Of a stretch of 64,000 nucleotides of DNA, positions 36,101-45,542 are shown piece by piece. The notes beneath the pieces were generated by a model. The model did no database searches. It saw only the letters and a list, made by a program, of their open reading frames with translations, and was not told where the DNA came from. Made by a program: the position numbers and the translations under genes. Source of the stretch: Bacteroidales bacterium (GTDB taxonomy: Bacteria > Bacillota > Clostridia > Lachnospirales > Lachnospiraceae); the NCBI GenBank assembly GCA_023664535.1, contig JAMPFJ010000001.1:43434-107433 (forward strand). Reading direction: 5' to 3'. How positions within the stretch are numbered: position 1 is the stretch's first letter; the number at the start of each line of letters is the position of its first letter.

Positions 36101-37472
36101 GTGTACCATTACCGTTGAAGACCGGGAGCCGGTATTGACGACAGGAATTACCCTGGATGCGGCAGAAAAGACTGTTGATAAAGGGGAAAGCTTTGCCTTG
36201 CAGATTACGGCGGTGACACCGGATAATGCGGATAACCAGGAGGTGGCATGGGTCAGCAGCGATGCTTCCGTTGCTTCCGTTGCTGCTGGTGGTGAAAAGA
36301 GCGGTACGGTAACCGGCGTATCGGCAGGGCAGGCGGTAATTATGGCAATCGCAAAGGACGGAAGCGGAGTAACGGCAAGCTGTACAGTGACCGTTAATCC
36401 GATACTGGTTACCGGAATAATTTTAGAGGAAGAGGAAAAGAGCATCCGGAAGGAGGAAAGCTTCCAATTAACTGTTAGGACAATTCTGCCGGATAATGCG
36501 GATAACCGGAAGGTGTTCTGGTCAAGCAGTGATTACGGCATTGCCACCGTTGACGAGGACGGTACGGTAACCGGCGTATCGGCAGGGGAGGCAGTGATAA
36601 CGGCGACGGCAAAGGATGGCAGCGGCATATCGGCAAGCTGCCGGGTAACGGTCATCCAGGAGAGCAAACAGCCGGTGCAGGTGACGGAAATCACGTTAAA
36701 TGCGGCGGAAAAGACCATCAAAAAGAATGAGAGCTTCCAGTTAACGGCAGCAAAGGTGTTACCGGATGATGCGGATAACCGGGAGATAGAATGGAGCAGC
36801 AGCAATAGCAAGGTTGCCATGGTTGACGGAAACGGAAAGGTAACCGGTGTATCGGCAGGAACAGCAGTGATAACGGCAAAGGCAAAGGACGGAAGCGGAG
36901 TAACGGCGAGCTGTAAGGTGACGGTTACGGAAAATAATCCTGGAGGAGGCTCTGCCATAAAGGTAACGAGCCTTAAGATTACCGGACCGACAAAGAAAGT
37001 TGCGCCGGGCAAAAAGATTAAACTGACTGCTGCTGTTTATCCGAAAAATGCAGCGAATAAGCAGGTTACCTGGAAGGTGAGCAACAAGAAATATGCATCG
37101 GTTAACCGTCAGGGCGTGGTAACCACGAAAAAAGCGGGAAAAGGCAGGAAGGTAACAATTACCGCAGTTTCCGCAGAGGATAATCGAATCAAAGCAGTAT
37201 ATAAGATTTCGATTATGAAAAATGCAGTGAAGAAAATAAAGCTTACCGGAAAGAAAACCTTAAAGGTGGGAAAATCCACAAAGCTGAAAGCCAAATTTAC
37301 CCCGGCTAAGGGAATCAGTAAAGAGCTTACCTGGACGTCCAGCAACAAGAAGGTGGCGGCGGTGAATGCCAAAGGCAAGGTGACGGCAAAGAAAAAGGGT
37401 AAGGCGAAGATTACGGCAAAGGCAAAGGATGGCAGCGGTAAGAAAGCAAGTATTACGATTAAGGTAAAATAA
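33135..37472 (+). CDS. Large secreted surface protein with ten Ig-like (Big_2) repeats
   Basis: The 1445-residue protein has a basic N terminus and a signal peptide (hydrophobic core about residues 30-46, ending MEALAAG). A repeat-like domain with GYIFMGWYDN follows, then a beta-rich domain. Two modules with YTGSxIxPxxxxKDGTxxLxxGTDYTxxYxNNIN come next (about 275-575). Ten Big_2-type domains of about 85 residues each run to the C terminus, with the hallmark WSSxNxxxATVDxxGxVTAxxxGTAVITA. The last two are strongly Lys-rich. There is no LPXTG, SLH or choline-binding motif, so attachment may rely on the basic end. Probably an adhesin or cell-wall-associated scaffold. AAAGGAGG precedes the ATG and a terminator follows. 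Confidence 0.88.
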   Translation: MGDGTRRRETGAGSPALFSGRRQWLRRGLSVVLALLMVFGGPMEALAAGTTYTVYLYDSVREEDEEHSSPHGYLYGKQEVEEGSFIVEPEAKVDGYIFMGWYDNKMTNGGIINGKKLDLTQPVETVVGSLAQPWIYACYVEERTASNTIVVTDGYAGDVTIYNQQHKDNTTDVRKWFMFTPETSGEYTFACKSGNTQWHWLDTDYQVTGVGETFTAPAVESTRKFTKVLEAGKTYYWYLLYYNSNSKTTSQFNEQISVSSQAKKDISTLTYTPKTIANQTYTGSEIKPKVTIKDGTTTLNEGTDYTVAYKNNINANANTKATMTITAVNGSAYTGKMELQFTIVQAANPPVSPSTTMEAAENAETVSDVALPDGWSWSSADKDKALVSGQAVKAVAEYQDKSNYKNSTVTVSITRKQGVVTKKEISTLTFSAIPEQTYTGSAITPSITVKDGTKTLTKGTDYTLEYANNINASTGNVQASITIKAVEGSDYSGSVTQYFKIAKADNPPNVPATVMEAEYNVKTVGAVELPSGWSWSSTDRNKALVSGQKVEAAAEYTGQDRANFNNVKVTVGITRKMPVITDFSISEGRKDLRVGENCTLEVSRIKPEDADFSVDWNTVWSSNDTGVATVDDSGKVTAVSSGTAVITAKIQEISRTCTIVVTNGVTDFTLNKQELSLKGGAKERLSITTTPANPDAYKVMWSSNNEEIATVDGNGMVTAAGSGQATITATINGISKACSVTVTNPLSAFTLNKETLTLTAGNAETLFEKEKTPENADAYTITWSSDNSGVATVSDAGKITAVSAGTAVITASVNNGTQVITRSCQVTVNAATETLTGILVDPESMALKAGESGVIVVTPNPAGAAIGEITYQSDNTSVAEVNPDTGKVTAKASGTAKITVSAGGYTKDCNVTVTNPVTGFSLNKTAATMKIGDTDVLSVTTVPAAPDAYTVQWASSAPGIVTVDGQGNIEAKASGTAVITAVINGMSRRCTITVEDREPVLTTGITLDAAEKTVDKGESFALQITAVTPDNADNQEVAWVSSDASVASVAAGGEKSGTVTGVSAGQAVIMAIAKDGSGVTASCTVTVNPILVTGIILEEEEKSIRKEESFQLTVRTILPDNADNRKVFWSSSDYGIATVDEDGTVTGVSAGEAVITATAKDGSGISASCRVTVIQESKQPVQVTEITLNAAEKTIKKNESFQLTAAKVLPDDADNREIEWSSSNSKVAMVDGNGKVTGVSAGTAVITAKAKDGSGVTASCKVTVTENNPGGGSAIKVTSLKITGPTKKVAPGKKIKLTAAVYPKNAANKQVTWKVSNKKYASVNRQGVVTTKKAGKGRKVTITAVSAEDNRIKAVYKISIMKNAVKKIKLTGKKTLKVGKSTKLKAKFTPAKGISKELTWTSSNKKVAAVNAKGKVTAKKKGKAKITAKAKDGSGKKASITIKVK

Positions 37473-37481
37473 AACAGGATT

Positions 37482-37516
37482 AAAGAGAGTCCGAGGAAGC
37501 TCCCCGGACTTTCTTT
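37482..37516 (+). terminator. Terminator after the Ig-like surface protein gene
   Basis: AAAGAGAGTCCG (37482-37493) pairs with CGGACTTTCTTT (37505-37516) with one G-T type pair. Confidence 0.75.
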
Positions 37517-37540
37517 ATGGTGAAGGAAGTTGGAGAAAGA

Positions 37541-39397
37541 ATGATTAGGAAAAAACAGGATACGGTGATGCTGTCGGTTATCTTTGTACTGCAGGCTTTT
37601 TTTCTGATGACGATGATGCAGTGCGTAACCTTTGCAGATGCGTATGTATTAGGAGCGTGGCTTCAGTGGGAAAATGCTTATTTTCTGGCATATAATTTTT
37701 TGTGTTATCTGTTTTTTGTGCTGCTATGCTATATTTTGTTTCGCAGCGTGCTGCTGTCCTGCCTCATACCGGGGATAACCACCGCCGTATTTTCCGTTGC
37801 CAATAACATGAAGTGGATAGGGTTAAATGAATGTATAACGATATCGGATTTTGCCAAATTGCCGGAGGCTGCCGAGGTTGCAGGAAAGGCGGAGTTTCAT
37901 GCATGGTCCGGTACATGGATTTGCGCAGGCATAGGTATACTCAGCAGTATGGTCTGGGTTTATTTTGATGCTGTCCGGCTTCGCAAAGCACCCCGGCAAA
38001 AAAAGGATGTGCGGATTTTTGGGATTTTTCTCCTTGTATGCGGTATCCTCCTGCTGCCGTTTCTTTTTGGAGAGGTAAAAAACAGTAAAATCATAAAACT
38101 TTCCGATGAGGGTACTGCGGATAAAACCGGACCGCTGGTATATTTTCTGGAAAGCGTATTAACGATAAGCGCACAAAAGCCCTATACGGCGGAGGAAGCG
38201 AAAAACGCCTATGCCCGGTATGTGGAGGAGGGCATCCGCATAGTGGAGGAGGGCGGCAGTGGGAATAAAGCAAATGCTGCCGCTGCGAAGGAGGAATACC
38301 CCAATATTATCGTGATTATGAGCGAGGCGTTTTATGATGTGAACCGGCTGGAGGGAGTGGTAACCTACAGTGAAAACCCGATGGCGGCATTTGAAGAGGT
38401 AAAAAAAGACAGCAGCTTCGGGAATGCGATGGTAAACATTTATGGTGGAAGCACGCATTTTTCGGAATTTGAATTTCTGACGGGATGGAATACAAGAGGA
38501 ATGGCTTCCGGTTTTTGTCCCTATAAGGAGTATTTTCAGGATAAACAGCCTTCTTTTGTGGGATATTTAAAGAAACAGGGGTATTATACCATGGCGGTTC
38601 ATCCCTATAACGGTGTTTTTTGGGAGCGCTACAAAGCGTATCCCCGGATGGGCTTTGATAAATTTATTGACCGCTCCCAGATGACGTATACGGATATGTG
38701 CGGATATATTTCCGATGATGCCCTGACCAATGAAATCATTTACCGGTATGAAAAGAATAAAGACGGAGGAAAACCGTTTTTCTGTTTCGGCGTATCGGTT
38801 GCCAATCATATTGCCATCATCAATGGGGAAGAAAAACAAAATGTACCGGAGAATATTGAGGTTACTTTTCACGGGAACGAAACCGGCTATGGGGAAAACC
38901 GGCAAAAATGGTTTGGCGAATATATCAGTGGGATTTCCAAAAGCGGCGAGGCATTGAAAAAGCTGACGGATTATTTTAAACAGACAAAGGAGCCTACGGT
39001 AATCCTGTTTTTTGGCGACCATGCTCCAAGCTATGCCCTGGATATATTAAAGGCGGGGAAAAAAGAAGAGATTCTGGCATATTCTACACCTTATCTGATA
39101 TGGGATAACATGAATCTGGATAAAGAGCAGAATGGGGAGATGAATGTTTCGTTTTTATCGACTTATCTTTTGATGAAGCTTGGTATGCCGCTGCCGGAGC
39201 AAAGCTATTATAATATAGCCTTAAGGGAAGAATATCCTGTCGAGACAAGATATGTCGTTAAGGACAAGAACGGCAGGTCGTATCATGATTTTGACCAGGA
39301 GGAGAAAGAGGTGTATTCCAATCGGGCGCTGGATTTAAAAAAGCAGGTAAATGCACTTTTGGAAAATCCCGACAGAACAGAAACAATATGGGATTAA
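37541..39397 (+). CDS. LTA synthase-like membrane sulfatase-fold enzyme (phosphoglycerol transferase family)
   Basis: The 618-residue protein has about five N-terminal membrane helices (first 185 residues). An extracellular alkaline-phosphatase/sulfatase-fold domain follows, starting NIIVIMSEAFYDV. GGSTHFSEFEFLTG contains the candidate catalytic Thr305 of the LTA-synthase family. MAVHPYNGVFWER and ILFFGDHAPSY supply further conserved metal and substrate positions. Such enzymes transfer phosphoglycerol from phosphatidylglycerol onto teichoic acid or other glycans. The ATG at 37541 follows GGAGA; an upstream ATG at 37517 lacks a ribosome binding site and abuts the terminator. A terminator follows. 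The true polymer product is unknown. Confidence 0.85.
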   Translation: MIRKKQDTVMLSVIFVLQAFFLMTMMQCVTFADAYVLGAWLQWENAYFLAYNFLCYLFFVLLCYILFRSVLLSCLIPGITTAVFSVANNMKWIGLNECITISDFAKLPEAAEVAGKAEFHAWSGTWICAGIGILSSMVWVYFDAVRLRKAPRQKKDVRIFGIFLLVCGILLLPFLFGEVKNSKIIKLSDEGTADKTGPLVYFLESVLTISAQKPYTAEEAKNAYARYVEEGIRIVEEGGSGNKANAAAAKEEYPNIIVIMSEAFYDVNRLEGVVTYSENPMAAFEEVKKDSSFGNAMVNIYGGSTHFSEFEFLTGWNTRGMASGFCPYKEYFQDKQPSFVGYLKKQGYYTMAVHPYNGVFWERYKAYPRMGFDKFIDRSQMTYTDMCGYISDDALTNEIIYRYEKNKDGGKPFFCFGVSVANHIAIINGEEKQNVPENIEVTFHGNETGYGENRQKWFGEYISGISKSGEALKKLTDYFKQTKEPTVILFFGDHAPSYALDILKAGKKEEILAYSTPYLIWDNMNLDKEQNGEMNVSFLSTYLLMKLGMPLPEQSYYNIALREEYPVETRYVVKDKNGRSYHDFDQEEKEVYSNRALDLKKQVNALLENPDRTETIWD

Positions 39398-39433
39398 AAA
39401 CAGAAAAAACTTTATAAATTTTTCCTGTTTTTT
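39396..39433 (+). terminator. Terminator after the LTA synthase-like gene
   Basis: AAAAACAG (39396-39403) pairs with CTGTTTTT (39425-39432), with more A-T pairs inside. It ends two bases before the hrcA -35 hexamer. Confidence 0.65.
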
Positions 39434-39434
39434 C

Positions 39435-39463
39435 TTGACAAAAGAAAGCGTCAGTGTTACTCT
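39435..39463 (+). promoter_or_regulatory. hrcA operon promoter
   Basis: TTGACA (39435-39440), 17 bases, TACTCT (39458-39463). The transcription start would fall just before or in the CIRCE operator. Confidence 0.65.
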
Positions 39464-39474
39464 ATAGTCAGATG

Positions 39475-39501
39475 TTAGCACTCGGAAATGATGAGTGCTA
39501 A
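39475..39501 (+). promoter_or_regulatory. CIRCE operator (HrcA binding site)
   Basis: TTAGCACTC, nine bases, GAGTGCTAA: a perfect match to the CIRCE consensus. HrcA bound here represses the hrcA-grpE-dnaK-dnaJ operon until heat stress. Confidence 0.97.
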
Positions 39502-39535
39502 CAGTGAAGGGAACGGGCAGAAAGGGGTTTGATGC

Positions 39536-40567
39536 ATGGAATTGGATGAGCGAAAACTGAAGATTTTGAAGGCAGTCATCTCTAATTACCTGGAAACCGG
39601 GGAGCCGGTGGGTTCAAGAACGATTTCCAAGTATACCGATTTGAACCTTAGTTCTGCAACGATTCGTAACGAGATGGCGGATTTGGAAGAACTCGGACTG
39701 ATTATGCAGCCGCATACCTCGGCAGGAAGGGTTCCCACGGATAAAGGGTACCGCCTTTATGTGGACCGTATGATGGTGGAGAAAGACACCGAGATGGAGG
39801 AGATGAAGACACAGCTTTTAGACCGTGTGGATAAGATGGAATCGCTGTTAAAGCAGGTTGCCAGAGTGCTTGCCTATAATACAAATTACGCAACCCTGGT
39901 TACGGCGCCGCAGTATCAGAATTCCAAGCTTAAATTTATCCAGTTGTCCCAGGTGGATGAAAAACAGCTCCTTGCGGTTATTGTTGTAGACGGTAATGTC
40001 ATTAAGAATAAGCTGATGAAGGTTGACCGGATGCTTGGCAATGACGAGCTGCTGAAGCTGAATGTGCTGTTGAATACATTTCTTCAGGGTGCATCCCTTC
40101 AGGACATCAATCTGGAAATGATACAGACCATTAAAGTACAGGCGGGCGAGTTTGCGGATGTCATGGAGAATATTTTCCAGGGGATTGCGGAGGCGATACA
40201 TGAAGCGGATGAGGTGGAGATTTATACAAGCGGTACAACGAATATGTTAAAATATCCGGAGCTTGGAAATCTCGAGCAGACAACGAAACTTTTAGAAGCA
40301 CTGGAGGACCGTCAGGGACTTGGTGAATTGATTGATGAATCCATTCACAGTGATAATTCCAATGGAATCCAGGTATACATCGGTGAAGAGGCGCCGGTTT
40401 CCAATATGAAGGACTGCAGTATTGTAACGGCAACCTATGAATTGGAGGAAGGGGCTAAGGGAACAATCGGGATTATCGGTCCCAAGCGAATGGATTATCA
40501 GAAAGTGGTTAACACCCTGAAAAATCTTACGGGTGAGCTGGATACTATATTTAAGAAGAAAGATTAG
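39536..40567 (+). CDS. hrcA: Heat-inducible transcription repressor HrcA
   Basis: The 343-residue protein has an N-terminal winged helix (LKAVISNYLETGEPVGSRTI, LSSATIRNEMADLEELGLI), followed by QPHTSAGRVPTDKGYRLYVD. A GAF-like core and C-terminal ATYELEEGAKGTIGIIGPKRMDY complete it. It binds the CIRCE element at 39475-39501 with help from GroEL, so it controls its own operon. A GGGG-containing site precedes the ATG. grpE begins 10 bases after the stop. Confidence 0.97.
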   Translation: MELDERKLKILKAVISNYLETGEPVGSRTISKYTDLNLSSATIRNEMADLEELGLIMQPHTSAGRVPTDKGYRLYVDRMMVEKDTEMEEMKTQLLDRVDKMESLLKQVARVLAYNTNYATLVTAPQYQNSKLKFIQLSQVDEKQLLAVIVVDGNVIKNKLMKVDRMLGNDELLKLNVLLNTFLQGASLQDINLEMIQTIKVQAGEFADVMENIFQGIAEAIHEADEVEIYTSGTTNMLKYPELGNLEQTTKLLEALEDRQGLGELIDESIHSDNSNGIQVYIGEEAPVSNMKDCSIVTATYELEEGAKGTIGIIGPKRMDYQKVVNTLKNLTGELDTIFKKKD

Positions 40568-40577
40568 AGGTGTCAAA

Positions 40578-41240
40578 GTGGAAGAAAAGAAGAAAAACAA
40601 TGCAAAAGGCAATGCGGGCAGAAAGAGCAAACCGAAAAGCGAAGCAGTAGAAGAGACTGTAGAAGAGGTAGCTGTGGAATCCACTGAAGAGACAGAAGTA
40701 GAGGCGAAGGAAGTTTCGGAGGATGCAGAAAAGAAACCGGTAAAGGGAAAAAAAGGTAATCGAAGGGGCGGAGGCAATAATAAAGCCCTGGAGCTGGAGC
40801 TTGAGAAACAAAAAGAGCTTACCGAAGATGCGAATGACCGGTATAAGCGGCTGCTGGCGGAATTTGAGAATGCCCGTAACCGTAATGAAAAGGAATCCAG
40901 ACGCATGTATGATATCGGGGCGAAGGAGGTACTGGAGAAGCTGCTTCCGGTGGTGGATAATTTTGAACGGGCACTGCAGGCAATTCCCGAGGAGGACAGG
41001 GAAAGAGCCTTTGAACAGGGTGTGGATAAGATTTATAAGCAGCTTATTGTAACGCTGGAAGAGATTGGCGTGTCGCCGATGAATGCGGAGGGAACGGAAT
41101 TTAATCCGGATTATCACAATGCGGTAATGCATGTGGAGGATGAAGCCTTTGGGGAAAATACCGTTGCCGAGGAACTGCAAAAAGGATATATGTATAAGGA
41201 AGATGTGCTTCGCCACAGTATGGTTAAGGTAGCCAACTGA
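40578..41240 (+). CDS. grpE: GrpE nucleotide exchange factor
   Basis: The 220-residue protein starts at a GTG preceded by AGAGGTG. Its first 70 or so residues are a highly charged, low-complexity Lys/Glu-rich region, longer than in many GrpE proteins. The long coiled-coil (LEKQKELTEDANDRYKRLLAEFEN) and a GrpE head with PVVDNFERAL, FNPDYHNAVMHVED and VLRHSMVKVAN follow. It releases ADP from DnaK. An upstream in-frame start at 40533 would overlap hrcA and is unlikely. Confidence 0.96.
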   Translation: MEEKKKNNAKGNAGRKSKPKSEAVEETVEEVAVESTEETEVEAKEVSEDAEKKPVKGKKGNRRGGGNNKALELELEKQKELTEDANDRYKRLLAEFENARNRNEKESRRMYDIGAKEVLEKLLPVVDNFERALQAIPEEDRERAFEQGVDKIYKQLIVTLEEIGVSPMNAEGTEFNPDYHNAVMHVEDEAFGENTVAEELQKGYMYKEDVLRHSMVKVAN

Positions 41241-41305
41241 CAGGTAAATCATAAACACATAGTGTTTAATCATAAGAATATAACATAAGCTTTATTGAAT
41301 TTTAG

Positions 41306-43168
<1,863 letters not shown>

Positions 43169-43204
43169 TGTATCGAAACAACATTGTAAGTAAAGGTGAA
43201 GAAG

Positions 43205-44374
43205 ATGGCAGAGACAAAAAGAGATTATTATGAGGTTCTTGGCGTTTCCAAAAACGCAACGGAGGCAGAGTTAAAAAAGGCATACAGGCAGGTCGCAAAA
43301 AAGTATCATCCGGATACCAATCCCGGCGATAAGGAGGCAGAAGCGAAGTTTAAAGAAGCCTCCGAAGCCTATAAGGTGCTGAGTGACCCGGATACCCGGG
43401 CGAAATATGACCAGTTTGGTCATGCTGCATTTGACCCGAATAGCGGAATGGGCGGCGCAGGATTCGGTGGATTTGATTTTGGTGACATGGGAGATATCTT
43501 TGGCGATATTTTCGGTGATATGTTCGGTGGAGGAACCAGAACCCATCAGTCCAACGGACCGATGAAGGGTGCGAATATCAAGACCAGTGTCCGCGTAAAA
43601 TTCGATGAGGCAGTATTTGGCTGCCAGAAGGAATTGGAGTTACCACTTAAAGATGAATGTGTCATCTGTCATGGTACCGGTTCCCAGCCGGGGCATAATC
43701 CGGAAACCTGTACAAAATGTAACGGTAAGGGACAGGTGGTATTTACCCAGCAGTCGTTGTTCGGTGTTGTCCGGAATGTACAGACCTGTCCGGAATGCAG
43801 CGGAACTGGCAAGGTGATTAAGTTTAAATGTACCCAGTGTTCCGGCACAGGTTATGTTAAGAGTAAGAAAAAGATTCAGGTAGTCGTACCGGCGGGTATT
43901 GACAACGGTCAGAGTATCCGTATCCGGGAGAAGGGCGAGCCGGGGGTAAACGGCGGCGGAAGAGGAGATTTACTGGTTACGGTACTGGTTGACAGACATC
44001 CGCAGTTCCAGCGCCAGGAGTATGATTTGTTTTCTACGGAGCCCATTACCTTTACCCAGGCGGCACTTGGCGGAACGGTTACCATTAACACAATCGACGG
44101 TCCGATGGATTACGAGATTAAAGCGGGTACCCAGACGGATACGAAGGTGAAGCTGAAAGGGAAAGGCGTTCCGACGCTACGGAATAAAAGTGTGCGTGGC
44201 GACCATTATGTAACGTTGGTGGTTCAGGTTCCCGATAAGCTGACGGAGGAGCAAAAAACAATCTTGAATAACTTCGATGAAGCGACAGGACAGACCGCCA
44301 GACGTTCGACGGACTCTTCCGGAGATTTCAGCTTCAGCGGACATAAGAAAAAAGGATTCGGCAAGAAGAAATAA
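43205..44374 (+). CDS. dnaJ: Chaperone DnaJ (Hsp40)
   Basis: The 389-residue protein has a J-domain (residues 1-70) with HPD in [11 protein letters not shown] Gly/Phe-rich linker, four CxxCxGxG zinc motifs ([32 protein letters not shown]) and the C-terminal substrate domains follow. The zinc motifs place it in type I. It stimulates the DnaK ATPase and delivers substrates. ATG at 43205 follows AAGGTGAAG; GTG at 43196 is less likely because it covers that site. The C terminus is basic and Gly/Lys-rich. A strong terminator ends the operon 29 bases after the stop. Confidence 0.97.
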   Translation: MAETKRDYYEVLGVSKNATEAELKKAYRQVAKKYHPDTNPGDKEAEAKFKEASEAYKVLSDPDTRAKYDQFGHAAFDPNSGMGGAGFGGFDFGDMGDIFGDIFGDMFGGGTRTHQSNGPMKGANIKTSVRVKFDEAVFGCQKELELPLKDECVICHGTGSQPGHNPETCTKCNGKGQVVFTQQSLFGVVRNVQTCPECSGTGKVIKFKCTQCSGTGYVKSKKKIQVVVPAGIDNGQSIRIREKGEPGVNGGGRGDLLVTVLVDRHPQFQRQEYDLFSTEPITFTQAALGGTVTINTIDGPMDYEIKAGTQTDTKVKLKGKGVPTLRNKSVRGDHYVTLVVQVPDKLTEEQKTILNNFDEATGQTARRSTDSSGDFSFSGHKKKGFGKKK

Positions 44375-44402
44375 AGAACAGGAAGTATTTCTGTTATTGT
44401 AT

Positions 44403-44470
44403 CGGCAGGCAGCATTTCCGGACGGATAGGTAACCGGCATATCCGTCGGGAAAGCTGCCTGCCGTTTTAT
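44403..44470 (+). terminator. Strong terminator after dnaJ
   Basis: CGGCAGGCAGC (44403-44413) pairs with GCTGCCTGCCG (44454-44464); inside, TTCCGGACGGATA pairs largely with TATCCGTCGGGAA. TTTTAT follows. Confidence 0.85.
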
Positions 44471-44496
44471 GCTTGCCTGTTTTATGGGAAAATTCA

Positions 44497-44525
44497 TTGG
44501 AATTGCGGAAAAGATATGCTATAAT
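44497..44525 (+). promoter_or_regulatory. prmA promoter
   Basis: TTGGAA (44497-44502), 17 bases, TATAAT (44520-44525) with TG before the -10. It separates prmA from the heat-shock operon. Confidence 0.72.
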
Positions 44526-44558
44526 GTAAAAAGTATGCTAACTTGAACGGAGATAACA

Positions 44559-45518
44559 ATGAAGTGGAAAAAAGTTACGATTGAGACAACAACGGAAGCG
44601 ACGGATATGCTGAGCTATGTGTTGGGAGAATACGGTGTGGAGGGAATAGAGATAGAGGATAATATACCTCTGTCAGAGGCGGATAAGAAAGCAATGTTTA
44701 TTGATATTCTGCCACAGCTTCCGCCGGATGACGGCACCGCCAGGATATCCTGTTATCTTGATGATACCGTTGAGATAAAGGCGTTATGCCGGTATATCGG
44801 GGAACAGTTAAAGGAAATGTCGGCTTATCTTAAGGTAGGCACCGGCAGAATATCTGTCGGGGAAACTGAGGATAAGGACTGGATGAATAACTGGAAAGAG
44901 TTTTTTCATCCTTTCCGGCTGGAGGGAAATATTCTGATTCAGCCCACCTGGACAGAGGAGGCGGAGAAGAAACCGGACGATATTCTTGTGCGTATTGACC
45001 CGGGAACAGCGTTCGGGACGGGGTCCCATGAGACAACAAGGCTTTGTATAGCTAACCTTAAGCGCTATATAAAGAAAGACGGGACAACGGAGGTACTGGA
45101 TGCAGGCTGTGGAAGCGGTATTTTATCGATTATTGCCATGAAGCTTGGGGCAAAGCGGGTCTGCGGAGTGGATATTGATGAATTGGCGGTGAAAGCCAGC
45201 AGGGAGAATCTTTTGCTGAATGGGATACCGGAAGAGAGGTTTACCCTGGAAAAGGGGGATGTGATTGGCGATAGCGCATTTGCGGACAGGATTATGGCAA
45301 TGGGCAGGGTGGACATTGTTGTGGCAAATATTTTAGCTGATGTCATTATCCCGCTTTCTGCCGTGGTACGTCCCTTTTTGAAAGAAAACGGAGTGTTTAT
45401 CACATCGGGAATTATCCAGACAAAGGAAAAAGATGTGGTAAATGCGCTTGAGGCAAACGGATTTACCGTTTTAAGGATTGATTCCATGGGGGAATGGGTT
45501 TCCATTACCGCAAAATAG
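44559..45518 (+). CDS. prmA: Ribosomal protein L11 methyltransferase
   Basis: The 319-residue protein has an N-terminal substrate-recognition domain (about residues 1-95), a linker and a SAM-dependent methyltransferase domain. The latter has RIDPGTAFGTGSHETTRLC and motif I VLDAGCGSGILSI, then VDIVVANILADVI (NPPY-like NIL motif). PrmA trimethylates ribosomal protein L11. ACGGAGA precedes the ATG. The gene follows dnaJ as in Bacillus; the next Bacillus gene, rsmE, is displaced here by a YfhO-type gene. Confidence 0.95.
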   Translation: MKWKKVTIETTTEATDMLSYVLGEYGVEGIEIEDNIPLSEADKKAMFIDILPQLPPDDGTARISCYLDDTVEIKALCRYIGEQLKEMSAYLKVGTGRISVGETEDKDWMNNWKEFFHPFRLEGNILIQPTWTEEAEKKPDDILVRIDPGTAFGTGSHETTRLCIANLKRYIKKDGTTEVLDAGCGSGILSIIAMKLGAKRVCGVDIDELAVKASRENLLLNGIPEERFTLEKGDVIGDSAFADRIMAMGRVDIVVANILADVIIPLSAVVRPFLKENGVFITSGIIQTKEKDVVNALEANGFTVLRIDSMGEWVSITAK

Positions 45519-45542
45519 AACAGGAAGGTTTAGGGAAGAACG

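Noticed and set aside
40551..41273. Long antisense frame opposite grpE
   Set aside because: The composition (runs of Phe/Leu/Ile/His) is what the reverse of a Lys/Glu-rich gene gives; no start signal.
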